Below, in pieces: positions 6,898 through 15,787 of a DNA stretch of 39,746 bases. Source of the DNA: an uncultured Collinsella sp. (lineage in GTDB: Bacteria; Actinomycetota; Coriobacteriia; Coriobacteriales; Coriobacteriaceae). A model generated the notes under the pieces. That model worked only from the letters and a program-made list of their open reading frames with translations. It searched no databases and was not told where the DNA came from. The stretch covers positions 1 through 39,746 of the forward strand of contig UQNB01000006.1 in the NCBI GenBank assembly GCA_900542235.1, in the 5' to 3' direction. Every line of letters starts with the position of its first letter. Position 1 is the first letter of the stretch. A program made the position numbers and the translations under genes.

Positions 6898-9648
6898 TTA
6901 GGCGGAACGCTTGGCCTCGAGCTTGGCCTGAGCAGCAGCCAGACGCGCCAGGGGCACGCGGTAGGGCGAGCAGGACACATAGTCCACATCGGCCACGTTA
7001 AACAAGCCCTTGATGGACTTGGGGTCGCCGCCGTGCTCGCCGCACACACCAAAGTGCATACCGGGGTTAGTGGCGCGGCCCTTTTCGACGGCCACGCGCA
7101 CGAGCTCGAGCACCGCCGTGTCGATGGTCTCGAAGGGGTTGTCCTTCAAGATCTTCTTATGCATGTACAGCGGGATGAACTTGGCCTCGGCATCGTCGCG
7201 GGAGAAGCCGAAGGTGGTCTGGGTGAGGTCGTTGGTGCCAAAGCAGAAGAAGTCGGCGTGCTGGGCGATCTCGTCGGCGACCATGCAGGCGCGCGGCAGC
7301 TCGAGCATCGTGCCCACGGGAATGTTGAGCTCGACGCCCTCTTCGGCGGCAACCTCGGCGATCACGCGCTCGATGACCTCGCGAGTCTGGACATGCTCGG
7401 CCGTGATGGAAACGAGCGGGACCATGATCTCGGGGCGCGGATCGACACCCTCCTTGATAAGGCGAGCGGCGGCCGTAGCGACGGCACGAACCTGCATGAG
7501 CGGCAGATCGCCAAAGACAACGGACAGACGCACGCCGCGCAAGCCCAGCATGGGGTTGGACTCGACCATGCCGTCGATACGACGCAGGCGGGCACGCAGG
7601 GCAGCGAGTTCTTCCTCGCTTGCGCCAGCGGCCTCCTTCTTGGTGATGGCGACCTCGAGCTCGCGAGGATTATCCAGGAACTCGTGCAGCGGCGGATCGA
7701 GCAGGCGAACGACCACATCGCGACCGGACATGGTCTTGAACATCGCCAAGAAATCCTCAGTCTGAACCTTGAGCAGGTCGGCCAAGGCCTGCTGCTTCAC
7801 GGCCTCATCGTCAGACAGGATAAAGCTCTGGATGATGTTCTTGCGATCGCCCAGGAACATATGCTCGGTGCGGCACAGGCCGATGGCCTCGGCGCCAAAC
7901 TCAAGAGCAAGCGCGGCATCCTCGGGGTTGTCGGCGTTGACGCGCACATGGTTGGCGTGGCCGCAGGTCTCGTCCAGGCGGATCTCGTCTGCCCAGGACA
8001 GGATGGTGTCCAGGTCGCCGGTAAGCTCGGCGGAGACCAGGTCGACGGGACCGTCGACGACGATGCCCTGGGTGCCGTCGATGGAGATGACATCGCCCTC
8101 ATGCAGCACGCGATCGCTGCCCTCGATGCGCACAACCTTCTCGGCAGCGTCGATATGGAAGCGTTCGACGCCGCAGACGCAGGGGGTACCCATGCCACGG
8201 GCGATAACGGCGGCATGGCTCGTCTTGCCACCGTGGCTGGTCAGGATGCCCTCAGCGGCAACCATACCCTTCAGGTCGTCGGGGTTGGTCTCCCAGCGAA
8301 CCAGAATAACCTTGTGGCCCTCGGCGGAACGCGCAACGGCATCGTCGCTCGAGAACACAACCTCGCCCACGGCGGCCCCGGGGCTGGCGTTAAGACCGCT
8401 GGCCAAGGCCTCGTACTTCCTGGAGGCGTCAAACTGCGGGTGCAGGAGCTGGTCGAGCTGCGCGGGATCGATGCGGCTCACGGCCTCCTCGCGGGTGATC
8501 AGACCCTCCTCGACCATTTCGATGGCGATGCGCAGGGCGGCGGTAGCGGTGCGCTTGCCCACGCGGGTCTGGAGCATCCAGAGCTTTCCCTGCTCGATGG
8601 TGAACTCGATATCGCACATATCGCGATAATGATCCTCGAGCGTCAGGAACACGCGCTCGAGCTCCTCACCTGCGGACTCAAGGCCCGGGGTGGTCTTGAG
8701 GTCGGCGATGGGCTCGGTGTTGCGGATGCCGGCGACAACGTCCTCGCCCTGGGCGTTAACCAAAAAGTCACCGTAGAACTCCTTGGTGCCGTCGGCCGGA
8801 TTACGCGTAAAGGCAACGCCGGTCGCAGAGGTCTCACCCTTGTTGCCAAAGGCCATAGCCTGAACGTTGACGGCGGTACCGAGCTCGTCGGAGATGCCGT
8901 GCTGTTTGCGATAGATGCAGGCGCGTTCGTTCATCCAGCTGCCGAAGACGGCCTGGATGGCAAGGCGCAGCTGAAGCTCAGGATCGTGCGGGAAGACGGG
9001 CTTGCCGTCGGCGACCTCGAGCTCGGGATACAGGGCGGCCTCGACGTTGTCGGAGAAGATCCCCTTGAAGGTCTCGACGAGCTCCTGCAGGTCCTCGGCC
9101 GAAAGCTCGGAGTCGACGCGGACGCCAGCGACCAGGCGTGCCTGGGTCAGCGCGTTCTCGAACAGATCGGCATCGACGCCCATGACGACGTTGGAGAACA
9201 TCTGGATAAAGCGTCGATAGCTGTCCCAGGCAAAACGCGGATTCTGCGTCTGCGCGATGAGACCCTGAACGGAGTCGTCGTTGAGACCCAAGTTGAGGAC
9301 CGTGTCCATCATGCCGGGCATGGAAAACGGAGCGCCCGAGCGAACCGATACGAGCAGCGGATCATTGTCGTCACCGAGCTTCTTGCCACAGCGGGCCTCG
9401 AGGTCGGCCTCGGCGGCAACGATCTCATCGAGTGCGCCTTCGGGCCAGACGTTGCCGGCACCGGAGTACTCGACGCAAGTCTGGCAGGTAATGGTAAAGC
9501 CACCGGGAACCGGCAGGCCGATGCGGCTCATCTCGGCAAGGTTTGCGCCCTTGCCGCCAAGCACGAAGTTCATGGACTTGTCGCCCTCAGTGACACAGGT
9601 GCCCTGGGCGTCGGTTCCAAAACGGTAAACCCTCTTGCAATCGCTCAC
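6898..9648 (-). CDS. ppdK: pyruvate, phosphate dikinase
   Basis: Interconverts pyruvate, ATP and phosphate with PEP, AMP and pyrophosphate; in anaerobes it often serves glycolysis or gluconeogenesis. An N-terminal ATP-grasp domain (GGKGANLAEM, VRSGAPFSMPGMMDT) is followed by the phosphohistidine domain with GGKTSHAAV, catalytic H478 and the regulatory threonine T476 two residues before it. The C-terminal TIM-barrel PEP site has LGLRGVRL, CFGTNDLTQTTFG and the FGVCGEHGGD cysteine. Its 916 residues fit the family, which is about 870-900. The start is GTG at 9648 with AAGGGGAAG four bases upstream. Its modifier gene lies directly upstream at 9946-10821, separated by a repeat and a motif-rich spacer. 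Confidence 0.97.
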   Translation of the reverse strand: MSDCKRVYRFGTDAQGTCVTEGDKSMNFVLGGKGANLAEMSRIGLPVPGGFTITCQTCVEYSGAGNVWPEGALDEIVAAEADLEARCGKKLGDDNDPLLVSVRSGAPFSMPGMMDTVLNLGLNDDSVQGLIAQTQNPRFAWDSYRRFIQMFSNVVMGVDADLFENALTQARLVAGVRVDSELSAEDLQELVETFKGIFSDNVEAALYPELEVADGKPVFPHDPELQLRLAIQAVFGSWMNERACIYRKQHGISDELGTAVNVQAMAFGNKGETSATGVAFTRNPADGTKEFYGDFLVNAQGEDVVAGIRNTEPIADLKTTPGLESAGEELERVFLTLEDHYRDMCDIEFTIEQGKLWMLQTRVGKRTATAALRIAIEMVEEGLITREEAVSRIDPAQLDQLLHPQFDASRKYEALASGLNASPGAAVGEVVFSSDDAVARSAEGHKVILVRWETNPDDLKGMVAAEGILTSHGGKTSHAAVIARGMGTPCVCGVERFHIDAAEKVVRIEGSDRVLHEGDVISIDGTQGIVVDGPVDLVSAELTGDLDTILSWADEIRLDETCGHANHVRVNADNPEDAALALEFGAEAIGLCRTEHMFLGDRKNIIQSFILSDDEAVKQQALADLLKVQTEDFLAMFKTMSGRDVVVRLLDPPLHEFLDNPRELEVAITKKEAAGASEEELAALRARLRRIDGMVESNPMLGLRGVRLSVVFGDLPLMQVRAVATAAARLIKEGVDPRPEIMVPLVSITAEHVQTREVIERVIAEVAAEEGVELNIPVGTMLELPRACMVADEIAQHADFFCFGTNDLTQTTFGFSRDDAEAKFIPLYMHKKILKDNPFETIDTAVLELVRVAVEKGRATNPGMHFGVCGEHGGDPKSIKGLFNVADVDYVSCSPYRVPLARLAAAQAKLEAKRSA

Positions 9649-9900
9649 GATACTTCCCCTTCCATGCGCTCTCGCGCACGACCGTGGTAACGAATCGACC
9701 CGCCGGATGCGGGCCGTGAGGGAACTATACGGCGGGTTTTGAGCGGGCTTGAGCAGAGGGTGCGCGGTTTGGTAAACGTGCTAAAACTGGCGGTAAACGG
9801 TAGGTAAAGGTGGTTACCTTATGAAGATACCACTAGACTGTAATTGCAGGTTAAAAGCGGTAAAAACTGCTAAATCGCTTTATCAAAACTAGTCATCTGG
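9649..9900 (-). promoter_or_regulatory. ppdK upstream region with GGTAAA motif cluster
   Basis: About 250 bp without a gene. A TATAGT -10 candidate (9724-9729, minus strand) would give a leader of about 70 nt, though I see no good -35. Upstream of it the plus strand shows GGTAAA at 9771, 9792, 9803 and 9859. The first three are 21 and 11 bp apart, so on one face of the helix. The third forms half of a perfect dyad, AGGTAA-6 bp-TTACCT (9802-9819). This looks like a regulator-binding region; the regulator is unknown. Confidence 0.45.
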
Positions 9901-9935
9901 GGTGATTTTTTAATCCCCGTCCCAGAAAAATCATC
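9901..9935 (+). repeat. REP-like palindrome, copy A
   Basis: A 35-bp imperfect palindrome with 7-bp arms (GGTGATT and AATCATC) around the core ATCCCCGTCC. It matches copy C (18794-18828) at 30 of 35 positions and has the same orientation. It begins 10 nt past the stop codon of the minus-strand gene at 9946. Outer-arm bases differ from copies B and C in a pairing-preserving way (position 1 with 35 is G-C here, A-T there). It is an isolated copy, 8 kb from the RAYT gene. Confidence 0.85.
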
Positions 9936-9945
9936 CCAGAAAGGA

Positions 9946-10821
9946 CTACTGCAGTTGAGCGCGACGGGCGGCACGGCGGGCCCTGGCTTCCTGAATCTCT
10001 TCGAGGTGGGCAATGATCTCGGCAGCGCTTTCCTCGATGGCCTTGCCGTCGGTACGCACCACAAAGCAGCCTAGGCGCTTCATGAGGGCACGAGCTTCCT
10101 CGAGCTCGCTGCGCACGCTCTCGGGCTCGGCATAGGAGCCGGCAACGGCACGGGCGTAGTCATCGCCCAAGCGGCTATCGCGAATTTCGGAAATCACATC
10201 GACGGTCGAAATCAGGCCGAACAGGCGCATCGGGTCGACCTCGTAAATCGACTTCGGCGGCTCCATGCCATGGGCCAACGGAACATTGGCAACCTTGTAA
10301 CCTTGATAGGCCAAATACATCGACAGCGGCGTCTTGGACGTGCGCGATACGCCCAGTAGCACGATATCGGCACCCGACAGATCGTCGCAACCGCGCCCGT
10401 CATCGTGCTCAACGAAATACTCCATGGCCTCGATACGATGGAAATAGCGGTCATCGGTCTTGTGAATCACGCCCGCAACGCCCTTGGGCGGCACGCCGAC
10501 GAGCGACGACAGCACGGCGAGCGTCGGACCGATCAGGTCGACCGAGCGAATGTGCAGCATGCCCAAGTAGTCGAGCACACGAGCACGAAGGGCCGGATCG
10601 ACAATGGTGTGGAACACGGCGATATCGCGATGGTCGGCATCGACGCGCGGCCCCACAAATGACTTGACTTGCTCCACGGAGGCCACCTTTGGCAGGCGCA
10701 AAACGTGAAAAGCCCCTTCATCAAATTGCCCGGACGCCGCAAGCACCACCTCACAAGCGGTATCACCGAGCGAGTCGGAGATAACGATAACGGTGGGACG
10801 AGCGGTGACCGGGCAATCCAT
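9946..10821 (-). CDS. pyruvate, phosphate dikinase regulatory protein (DUF299 kinase/pyrophosphorylase)
   Basis: Bifunctional regulator of the PDRP/PSRP family. It inactivates the dikinase by ADP-dependent phosphorylation of the threonine near the catalytic histidine, and reactivates it by phosphate-dependent removal giving pyrophosphate. The family signature begins VIVISDSLGDTA, a P-loop-like GVSRTSKT is at 157-164, and MYLAYQGYKVANVPL follows. Length is 291 residues. The ATG at 10821 has AAAGGAG six bases upstream. It lies 34 nt downstream of glyS and upstream of ppdK, whose T476 is the expected target. The related family acting on PEP synthase cannot be excluded from sequence alone, but the neighbouring gene is ppdK. 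Confidence 0.93.
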   Translation of the reverse strand: MDCPVTARPTVIVISDSLGDTACEVVLAASGQFDEGAFHVLRLPKVASVEQVKSFVGPRVDADHRDIAVFHTIVDPALRARVLDYLGMLHIRSVDLIGPTLAVLSSLVGVPPKGVAGVIHKTDDRYFHRIEAMEYFVEHDDGRGCDDLSGADIVLLGVSRTSKTPLSMYLAYQGYKVANVPLAHGMEPPKSIYEVDPMRLFGLISTVDVISEIRDSRLGDDYARAVAGSYAEPESVRSELEEARALMKRLGCFVVRTDGKAIEESAAEIIAHLEEIQEARARRAARRAQLQ

Positions 10822-10855
10822 GCGGGGCTCCTTTTGCGCTTATACGCAGGCTGGC

Positions 10856-12952
10856 TTACTTTTTGCGGGCAAGCTCACCGATGTTGGCGATGCCGGAGAA
10901 AACGGCCTCGAAGCGGTTGAGCAGCTTAAGGCGATTATCGCGAAGCTGCTCGTCCTTGTCCATGACCATGACCTCATCGAAGAAGCGGTCGATGGGGGCA
11001 CGCAAGGCGGCAAGGGCGGCAAATGCGGCCGGGTAATCCTCGGCAGCGAGAGCAGCATCGACGGCGGTCTGAGCGGCCTCGGAGGCGTCGGCAAGCGCAA
11101 GCTCAACCTCGCCCATCAGGGCGCGGTCGTACTCAGCACCCAGCTCGGGCTTGGAGATGTGCGCGGCGCGGGCATAGGCGGTCGCCAGGTTGTCGAAGGT
11201 CCCGGCGTCGTTCTTGCGGGCCTCGTCGAGGGCGGCGCAGCGGGCGAAGAAGACGGACGGGGCGATGATGTGCACCGCAGAGACGGCGGCAACGGTATCG
11301 GCCGGAATCTTCTCGTCGCGGGCCATGCTCACCAGGCGGCCGTGGAAGAAGTCGCGAACCTGCTGGGCGACCTCGGCGGCGTCGAACTCAATGCCCTGCT
11401 CACTGTAGAGCTCGAGGGCGAAGTCGATGAGCGACGTGGGGTCGATCGGCAGACGGTCGCGCAGGATGTTGATGATGCCGATAGCGGCACGACGCAGCGC
11501 GTAGGGGTCCGAAGAGCCGGTCGGGGGCTCGCCGATGGCAAAGATACCGGCGATGGTATCGAGCTTGTCGGCGCAGGCCACGATGCAGCCAGCGGTGCCC
11601 TCGGGCAGCTCGTCGCCGGCAAAGCGGGGACGATAGTGATCGCGAATGGCGTGGGCGACCTCGTCGTTCTCCCCCATCGCGGTGGCGTAGTAACCGCCCA
11701 TCACGCCCTGCTGGCTCGTGAACTCGACGACGGCGTTGGACACCAGGTCGGCCTTGCACAGATGCGCGGCGCGAGCGGCATCGGCAGCCAGATGGGCGCC
11801 CAGGTGAGCCTCGCGGGCGATAGCGAGCGCGAGCTGCTCGATGCGCTCGGACTTGGCGAGCACGCTACCGAGCTTCTCCTGGAAGGCAACCTTGGCCAGA
11901 CGCTCACGGAACTCGTCGAGGGAGATCTTCAGGTCCTCCTCGTAGAAGAACTTTGCGTCGTCCAGACGGGCGCGCACGACGCGCTCGTTGCCGTCGATCA
12001 CGCGCTCGGCGTTCTCGGGCTTGCTGTTGGAGACGACCACGAACTCACGCGTGAGCTTGCCCTCGCCGTCATAGATCGGGAAGTAGCGCTGGTTGGTGAG
12101 CATGGACTCGCAGATGATCTCGTGCGGGACCTTGAGGAACTCCTCATCGAAGGTACCGACGAGCACCGTCGGCCACTCGCAGAGGTTGATGACCTCCTCA
12201 AAGACCTTCTTAGGCGTATCGACGTGGCAGCCGGGGCGAGCAGCCTCGACCTCGGCGATACCGGCAAGGATGGCCTCGCGACGACGCTCGGCAGAAAGCA
12301 CGCCGGCGTCCTCGAGCACCTGCTCGTAGACGGCGGGGCTGGCGACCACATGGTCACCGGGGCCAAGCACGCGATGACCACGCGTGGTATTGCCACTCGT
12401 CACGTCGGCAAACGACACGGGCACAACGTCCTCGCCCAGAAGGCAGCAAATCCAGCGGACCGGACGAACAAAGGTCGCATGCTCGTGACCCCAGCGCTGA
12501 GAGCGGTAGTTGGGCCACTGCAGGCCAGCGATAGTCTTCTCGCACAGGGCCGTCAGGATCGGGGTGGCCGGGGCGGAAGGGATGTTCTTCTCGGCAAAGA
12601 CGTACTCACGGCCGTCGGTGTCCTCGCGACGGACCAGATCCTCGGCAGCCACACCGCACTTGCGGGCGAAGCCCTGGGCGGCCTTGGTGGCGTTACCGTC
12701 GGCATCGAAGGCGATGTTGGCCGCGGGGCCGCGCTTGACCTCGTGAACCTCGTCGGTCGCGGTGGCGACGTCGGCAACGAGCGCAGCCAGGCGGCGCGGG
12801 CTCGAGATCACGCGGACCTCGCCGTGGGCCAGACCGGCCTCGTCGAGACCCTTGGCGATCATGGTGCCAAGCTGCTTGACGGCATTGTTCAGCGGTGCGG
12901 AGGGCATTTCTTCCGTACCGATCTCAAACAGGAAATCCTTAGCGTCTGCCAT
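10856..12952 (-). CDS. glyS: glycine--tRNA ligase beta subunit
   Basis: Beta subunit of the heterotetrameric bacterial glycyl-tRNA synthetase, carrying tRNA recognition functions. The N-terminus FLFEIGTEEMPSA and SSPRRLAALV are diagnostic, followed by the VRPVRWICCL and HD-like regions and a C-terminal anticodon-binding segment (DRFFDEVMVM). At 698 residues it is full length. The ATG at 12952 lies only 3 nt after the glyQ stop, so the two subunits are made from one message. A 1,021-codon open frame on the opposite strand is a shadow of its codon usage. Confidence 0.97.
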   Translation of the reverse strand: MADAKDFLFEIGTEEMPSAPLNNAVKQLGTMIAKGLDEAGLAHGEVRVISSPRRLAALVADVATATDEVHEVKRGPAANIAFDADGNATKAAQGFARKCGVAAEDLVRREDTDGREYVFAEKNIPSAPATPILTALCEKTIAGLQWPNYRSQRWGHEHATFVRPVRWICCLLGEDVVPVSFADVTSGNTTRGHRVLGPGDHVVASPAVYEQVLEDAGVLSAERRREAILAGIAEVEAARPGCHVDTPKKVFEEVINLCEWPTVLVGTFDEEFLKVPHEIICESMLTNQRYFPIYDGEGKLTREFVVVSNSKPENAERVIDGNERVVRARLDDAKFFYEEDLKISLDEFRERLAKVAFQEKLGSVLAKSERIEQLALAIAREAHLGAHLAADAARAAHLCKADLVSNAVVEFTSQQGVMGGYYATAMGENDEVAHAIRDHYRPRFAGDELPEGTAGCIVACADKLDTIAGIFAIGEPPTGSSDPYALRRAAIGIINILRDRLPIDPTSLIDFALELYSEQGIEFDAAEVAQQVRDFFHGRLVSMARDEKIPADTVAAVSAVHIIAPSVFFARCAALDEARKNDAGTFDNLATAYARAAHISKPELGAEYDRALMGEVELALADASEAAQTAVDAALAAEDYPAAFAALAALRAPIDRFFDEVMVMDKDEQLRDNRLKLLNRFEAVFSGIANIGELARKK

Positions 12953-12955
12953 GGC

Positions 12956-13867
12956 TTACGCCACCTCGCCTTCCTGGTCGGCATTCTCGTTGACTCCGGC
13001 GACCTCGGCCATATAGGCCTCGCAGCACGCCTTGGCGACGGCGCGGACGCGCAGGATGTAGTTGGCACGCTCGACCGCGGACAGAGCGCCGCGGGCATCG
13101 AGCAGGTTGAAAGCGTGGCTGCACTTCATGACGCAGTCATATGCCGGCAGCGACAGCTTGCGCTCCAGGCAGGAATGGCACTCGGCCTCGTAGTCGTCAA
13201 ACTTCTGACGCATCATCTCGACGTTTGCGACCTCAAAGTTATAGGCACTGAACTCGCGCTCGTTCTCAAGGAACACGTCGCCATAGGTCATGGGCGTGCC
13301 GTCGGGCAGGTAGCTCCACACCAAGTCGTAGACCGAGTTAACGCCCTGCGCATACATGGCGATACGCTCCAGGCCATAGGTGATCTCGACAGGCACGGGG
13401 TCGACCTCGATGCCGCCCACCTGCTGGAAGTACGTAAACTGCGTGACCTCCATGCCATTGAGCCAGACCTCCCAGCCAAGGCCCCAGGCGCCGAGCGTCG
13501 GGCTCTCCCAGTCGTCCTCGACAAAGCGGACGTCATGGTCGTTGGGGTCCAGACCGATAGCGGCAAGAGACCCCAGGTAGAGCTCCTGGGCGTTAACCGG
13601 AGAAGGCTTGATGAGCACCTGGAACTGATAGTAGTGCTGCATGCGGTTGGGGTTCTCACCGTAGCGGCCGTCGGCGGGACGGCGGCAGGGCTGCGCATAG
13701 CAGGTGCGCCACTCGGCGGGACCGAGCGAGCGCAGCGTGGTCGCGGTATGGAAGGTACCGGCACCGACCTCGGAGTCATAGGGCTGCATAATGACGCAGC
13801 CCTGCTCGCCCCAGTACTGCTGGAGGCGCAGGATGATGTCTTGGAAGGAAAGCGATGAAGCGTTCAT
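12956..13867 (-). CDS. glyQ: glycine--tRNA ligase alpha subunit
   Basis: Alpha subunit of glycyl-tRNA synthetase; it forms glycyl-adenylate and pairs with GlyS. The sequence opens with LSFQDIILRLQQYW, and contains GCVIMQPYDSEVGAGT, the GRYGENPNRMQHYYQ catalytic segment, QELYLGSL and YGLERIAMY. The 303 residues are typical. The ATG at 13867 has GAGGGGA about ten bases upstream. The leader before it is only about 55 nt, too short for a glycine T-box, unlike many Firmicutes glyQS operons. Confidence 0.97.
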   Translation of the reverse strand: MNASSLSFQDIILRLQQYWGEQGCVIMQPYDSEVGAGTFHTATTLRSLGPAEWRTCYAQPCRRPADGRYGENPNRMQHYYQFQVLIKPSPVNAQELYLGSLAAIGLDPNDHDVRFVEDDWESPTLGAWGLGWEVWLNGMEVTQFTYFQQVGGIEVDPVPVEITYGLERIAMYAQGVNSVYDLVWSYLPDGTPMTYGDVFLENEREFSAYNFEVANVEMMRQKFDDYEAECHSCLERKLSLPAYDCVMKCSHAFNLLDARGALSAVERANYILRVRAVAKACCEAYMAEVAGVNENADQEGEVA

Positions 13868-13926
13868 GCCTCTAATATCCCCTCGTCGAAACGATTACAC
13901 GGTTAGGTACTGTACTATAGCGGTTT

Positions 13927-14490
13927 TTAGTCGATAGCGCCGATGCGGTTGAGCGGCCAGTAGCGCACAAGCGCCACAGCGATCAAATCAGAGCGATCGA
14001 CGGGACCAAAGTAGCGTGAGTCGGCAGAGTTTTCGCGGTTGTCGCCCATCACCCACACGCACCCGTCGGGAACCGTGTAGGGATAGCTTACCTGAGCGCC
14101 GGGCGCTTGGACCGAAAGCGGCCAGCTCATGCCCATCGTATAGTCCTCGTCGAGCGCTTGGCCGTCAACGACCACCTTGCCATCCTGCAGGTCGACCGTC
14201 TGGCCGGCCGTGGCAATAACACGCTTGACAAGAACATCATGCTCGGAGGTGCCATCGGGGTTGTGAAACACCACGATATCGCCCTGCTTGACGGGCTGAC
14301 CGAGCTCGAGGCTCACCTTTTGTGCCAGGATCTGGTCGCCAATCTCGATCGTGGACTCCATGGAGCCGGTGGGCACCACAAAGGGCTCGACCACAAACGA
14401 GCGAATCAAGAAGGTGGCGACCAATGCGATCGCGATGACCGCAATCCACTCAAAAGCGCCCCTCAACGCGGAATGCTGCGATGGAACCAT
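13927..14490 (-). CDS. lepB: signal peptidase I
   Basis: Membrane serine protease that removes signal peptides from secreted proteins. One N-terminal membrane segment (about 14-29) is followed by the catalytic serine S43 in PTGSMEST and the general base K89 in DVLVKRVIA. The GDNRENSADSR motif near the C-terminus completes the family boxes. I chose the ATG at 14490, with GAGGAG five bases upstream inside the end of trmD, over a GTG two codons earlier that overlaps trmD further. The protein has 187 residues. It is last in the rpsP-khpA-rimM-trmD-lepB run. Confidence 0.95.
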   Translation of the reverse strand: MVPSQHSALRGAFEWIAVIAIALVATFLIRSFVVEPFVVPTGSMESTIEIGDQILAQKVSLELGQPVKQGDIVVFHNPDGTSEHDVLVKRVIATAGQTVDLQDGKVVVDGQALDEDYTMGMSWPLSVQAPGAQVSYPYTVPDGCVWVMGDNRENSADSRYFGPVDRSDLIAVALVRYWPLNRIGAID

Positions 14491-14492
14491 TC

Positions 14493-15251
14493 TCACTCCT
14501 CGCTCTGCGAATACGAAGCGTCCAAAATCTCCTGCGCGTACGCACGCTCTTGGGGCGTAAGGCGCGCCGTCTCGATCAGATCGGGACGCCAGCGGCAGGT
14601 GCGCTCGATGGCGTTCTTGCGACGCCAGGCATCGACCTTGGCGTGATCGCCACTCACGAGCACCGGCGGCACGCCCTCGCCGTTGAACTCGGCGGGACGG
14701 GTGTACTGCGCGTACTCGAGCAGGCCTCCGTCCTCGGCGGTCGAGAACGACTCGTCCACATTGCTCATCTCGTCGCCCAGGGCGCCGGGAATCAGGCGTA
14801 CGACGGCATCGGCAACGACCATAGCGGGAAGTTCGCCACCCGTAAGCACGTAGTCGCCGATCGACAGACGCTCATCGGCATACGCATACGCACGCTCGTC
14901 GACGCCCTCGTAGCGGCTGCACACAAACAGCAGGCGCTCACTTTTGAGCAGGCGCTCGGCCACATGTTGCGTAAAGGGCTCGCCACAGGGGGTGAAGAAC
15001 ACTACGGTGGGCTTGGGACCCTCGGAGCTGATGGCCTCGATGGCCTCGGCAATAGGCTCGACCTTCATGAGCATGCCCTGCCCGCCGCCGTAAGGCTCGT
15101 CATCGACGGTACGATGGCGGTCGTGCGTCCAGTCGCGCAGGTTATACGCCTTAAAATCAAAAAGGCCGGCCTTGCGGGCGCGGCCCAAGATCGATGTGGA
15201 CATGACGGGCTCAAACATCTCGGGAAAGACCGAAAGGGTCTCGATCAGCAT
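14493..15251 (-). CDS. trmD: tRNA (guanine-N1)-methyltransferase TrmD
   Basis: Methylates G37 of tRNAs with S-adenosylmethionine, preventing frameshifts. This is a SPOUT enzyme with a trefoil knot. The diagnostic segments are LSVFPEMFEP, DEPYGGGQGMLMK, CSRYEGVDERA, and GDYVLTGGELPAM with ADAVVRLIPG. The C-terminal domain has the VLVSGDHAKVDAWRR stretch. Its 252 residues are normal. The ATG at 15251 has GGGAGG five bases upstream. The stop codon lies 2 nt before the lepB start. Confidence 0.97.
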   Translation of the reverse strand: MLIETLSVFPEMFEPVMSTSILGRARKAGLFDFKAYNLRDWTHDRHRTVDDEPYGGGQGMLMKVEPIAEAIEAISSEGPKPTVVFFTPCGEPFTQHVAERLLKSERLLFVCSRYEGVDERAYAYADERLSIGDYVLTGGELPAMVVADAVVRLIPGALGDEMSNVDESFSTAEDGGLLEYAQYTRPAEFNGEGVPPVLVSGDHAKVDAWRRKNAIERTCRWRPDLIETARLTPQERAYAQEILDASYSQSEE

Positions 15252-15261
15252 GTTGTCCTCC

Positions 15262-15783
15262 CTACTTGTCCATATCGATCAGACCGTCCATAACGTGGAC
15301 GGAAATTGTTCCTGTGTCGGGAAGATCGAGCACGACCTGCTCGATCACGGGAATCAGTACCTCGCCGTACCGATCGCCCTCAACAACCCAAACATCGTTA
15401 GCGGGCGTCGACATGATCTCTACGATCGTGCCGAGCAAACCGAAGCGCTCGTCGACCACCTCGCGACCCATCAGGTCGGTATAGGCAGCGTCGAGCGAAT
15501 CGAGCTCAAAATCGTCACGATTTGCCAGCACGTAGCATCCCGTGATGCCCTCGGCGGCCGTCAAGTCGTCAATGCCCTCAAACGAGACCAGATCGCCATC
15601 GCCCGTATCGGTGACGGACACGACCGTGCAAAAGCGGTCGCGCTTGAGCGCCGGCGGCGTCAGGGCGACGCGCATACCCGGCTCTAATACAGAAGGAAGC
15701 CCCCGCAGCGGCTGCGCGAGGACCTCCCCCTTCCTTCCGTGCGGCTTGACCACACGGGCGATGTTTTTGTACTGGGACCTCAA
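15262..15783 (-). CDS. rimM: ribosome maturation factor RimM
   Basis: Assists maturation of the 30S head and binds S19. The N-terminal RimM domain begins YKNIARVVKPHGRKGEV and the C-terminal PRC-barrel region includes LMGREVVDERFGLLGTIVEI and a VLIPVIEQVV end. The length is 173 residues. The only reasonable start is the TTG at 15783: the family motif begins five residues later and no in-frame ATG or GTG lies nearby. The ribosome site is poor (AGGA two bases away), and the start lies 4 nt after the khpA stop, so coupling to khpA is likely. Confidence 0.94.
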   Translation of the reverse strand: MRSQYKNIARVVKPHGRKGEVLAQPLRGLPSVLEPGMRVALTPPALKRDRFCTVVSVTDTGDGDLVSFEGIDDLTAAEGITGCYVLANRDDFELDSLDAAYTDLMGREVVDERFGLLGTIVEIMSTPANDVWVVEGDRYGEVLIPVIEQVVLDLPDTGTISVHVMDGLIDMDK

Positions 15784-15787
15784 GGTC

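Noticed and set aside
9771..9820. CRISPR-like short repeats
   Set aside because: The GGTAAA units are hexamers with irregular context, not 25-40 bp repeats with unique spacers, and no cas gene is near.
10793..13858. A 1,021-codon open frame on the plus strand
   Set aside because: It is antisense to glyS and glyQ along its whole length. Its product is low-complexity, rich in G, L, V, D and H, with no recognisable domain. Such frames arise from GC-rich codon usage; ppdK shows the same (885 codons, 7033-9690).
13868..13926. T-box riboswitch before glyQS
   Set aside because: The spacer is under 60 nt and has no T-box core or long stem, so a tRNA-sensing leader cannot fit.
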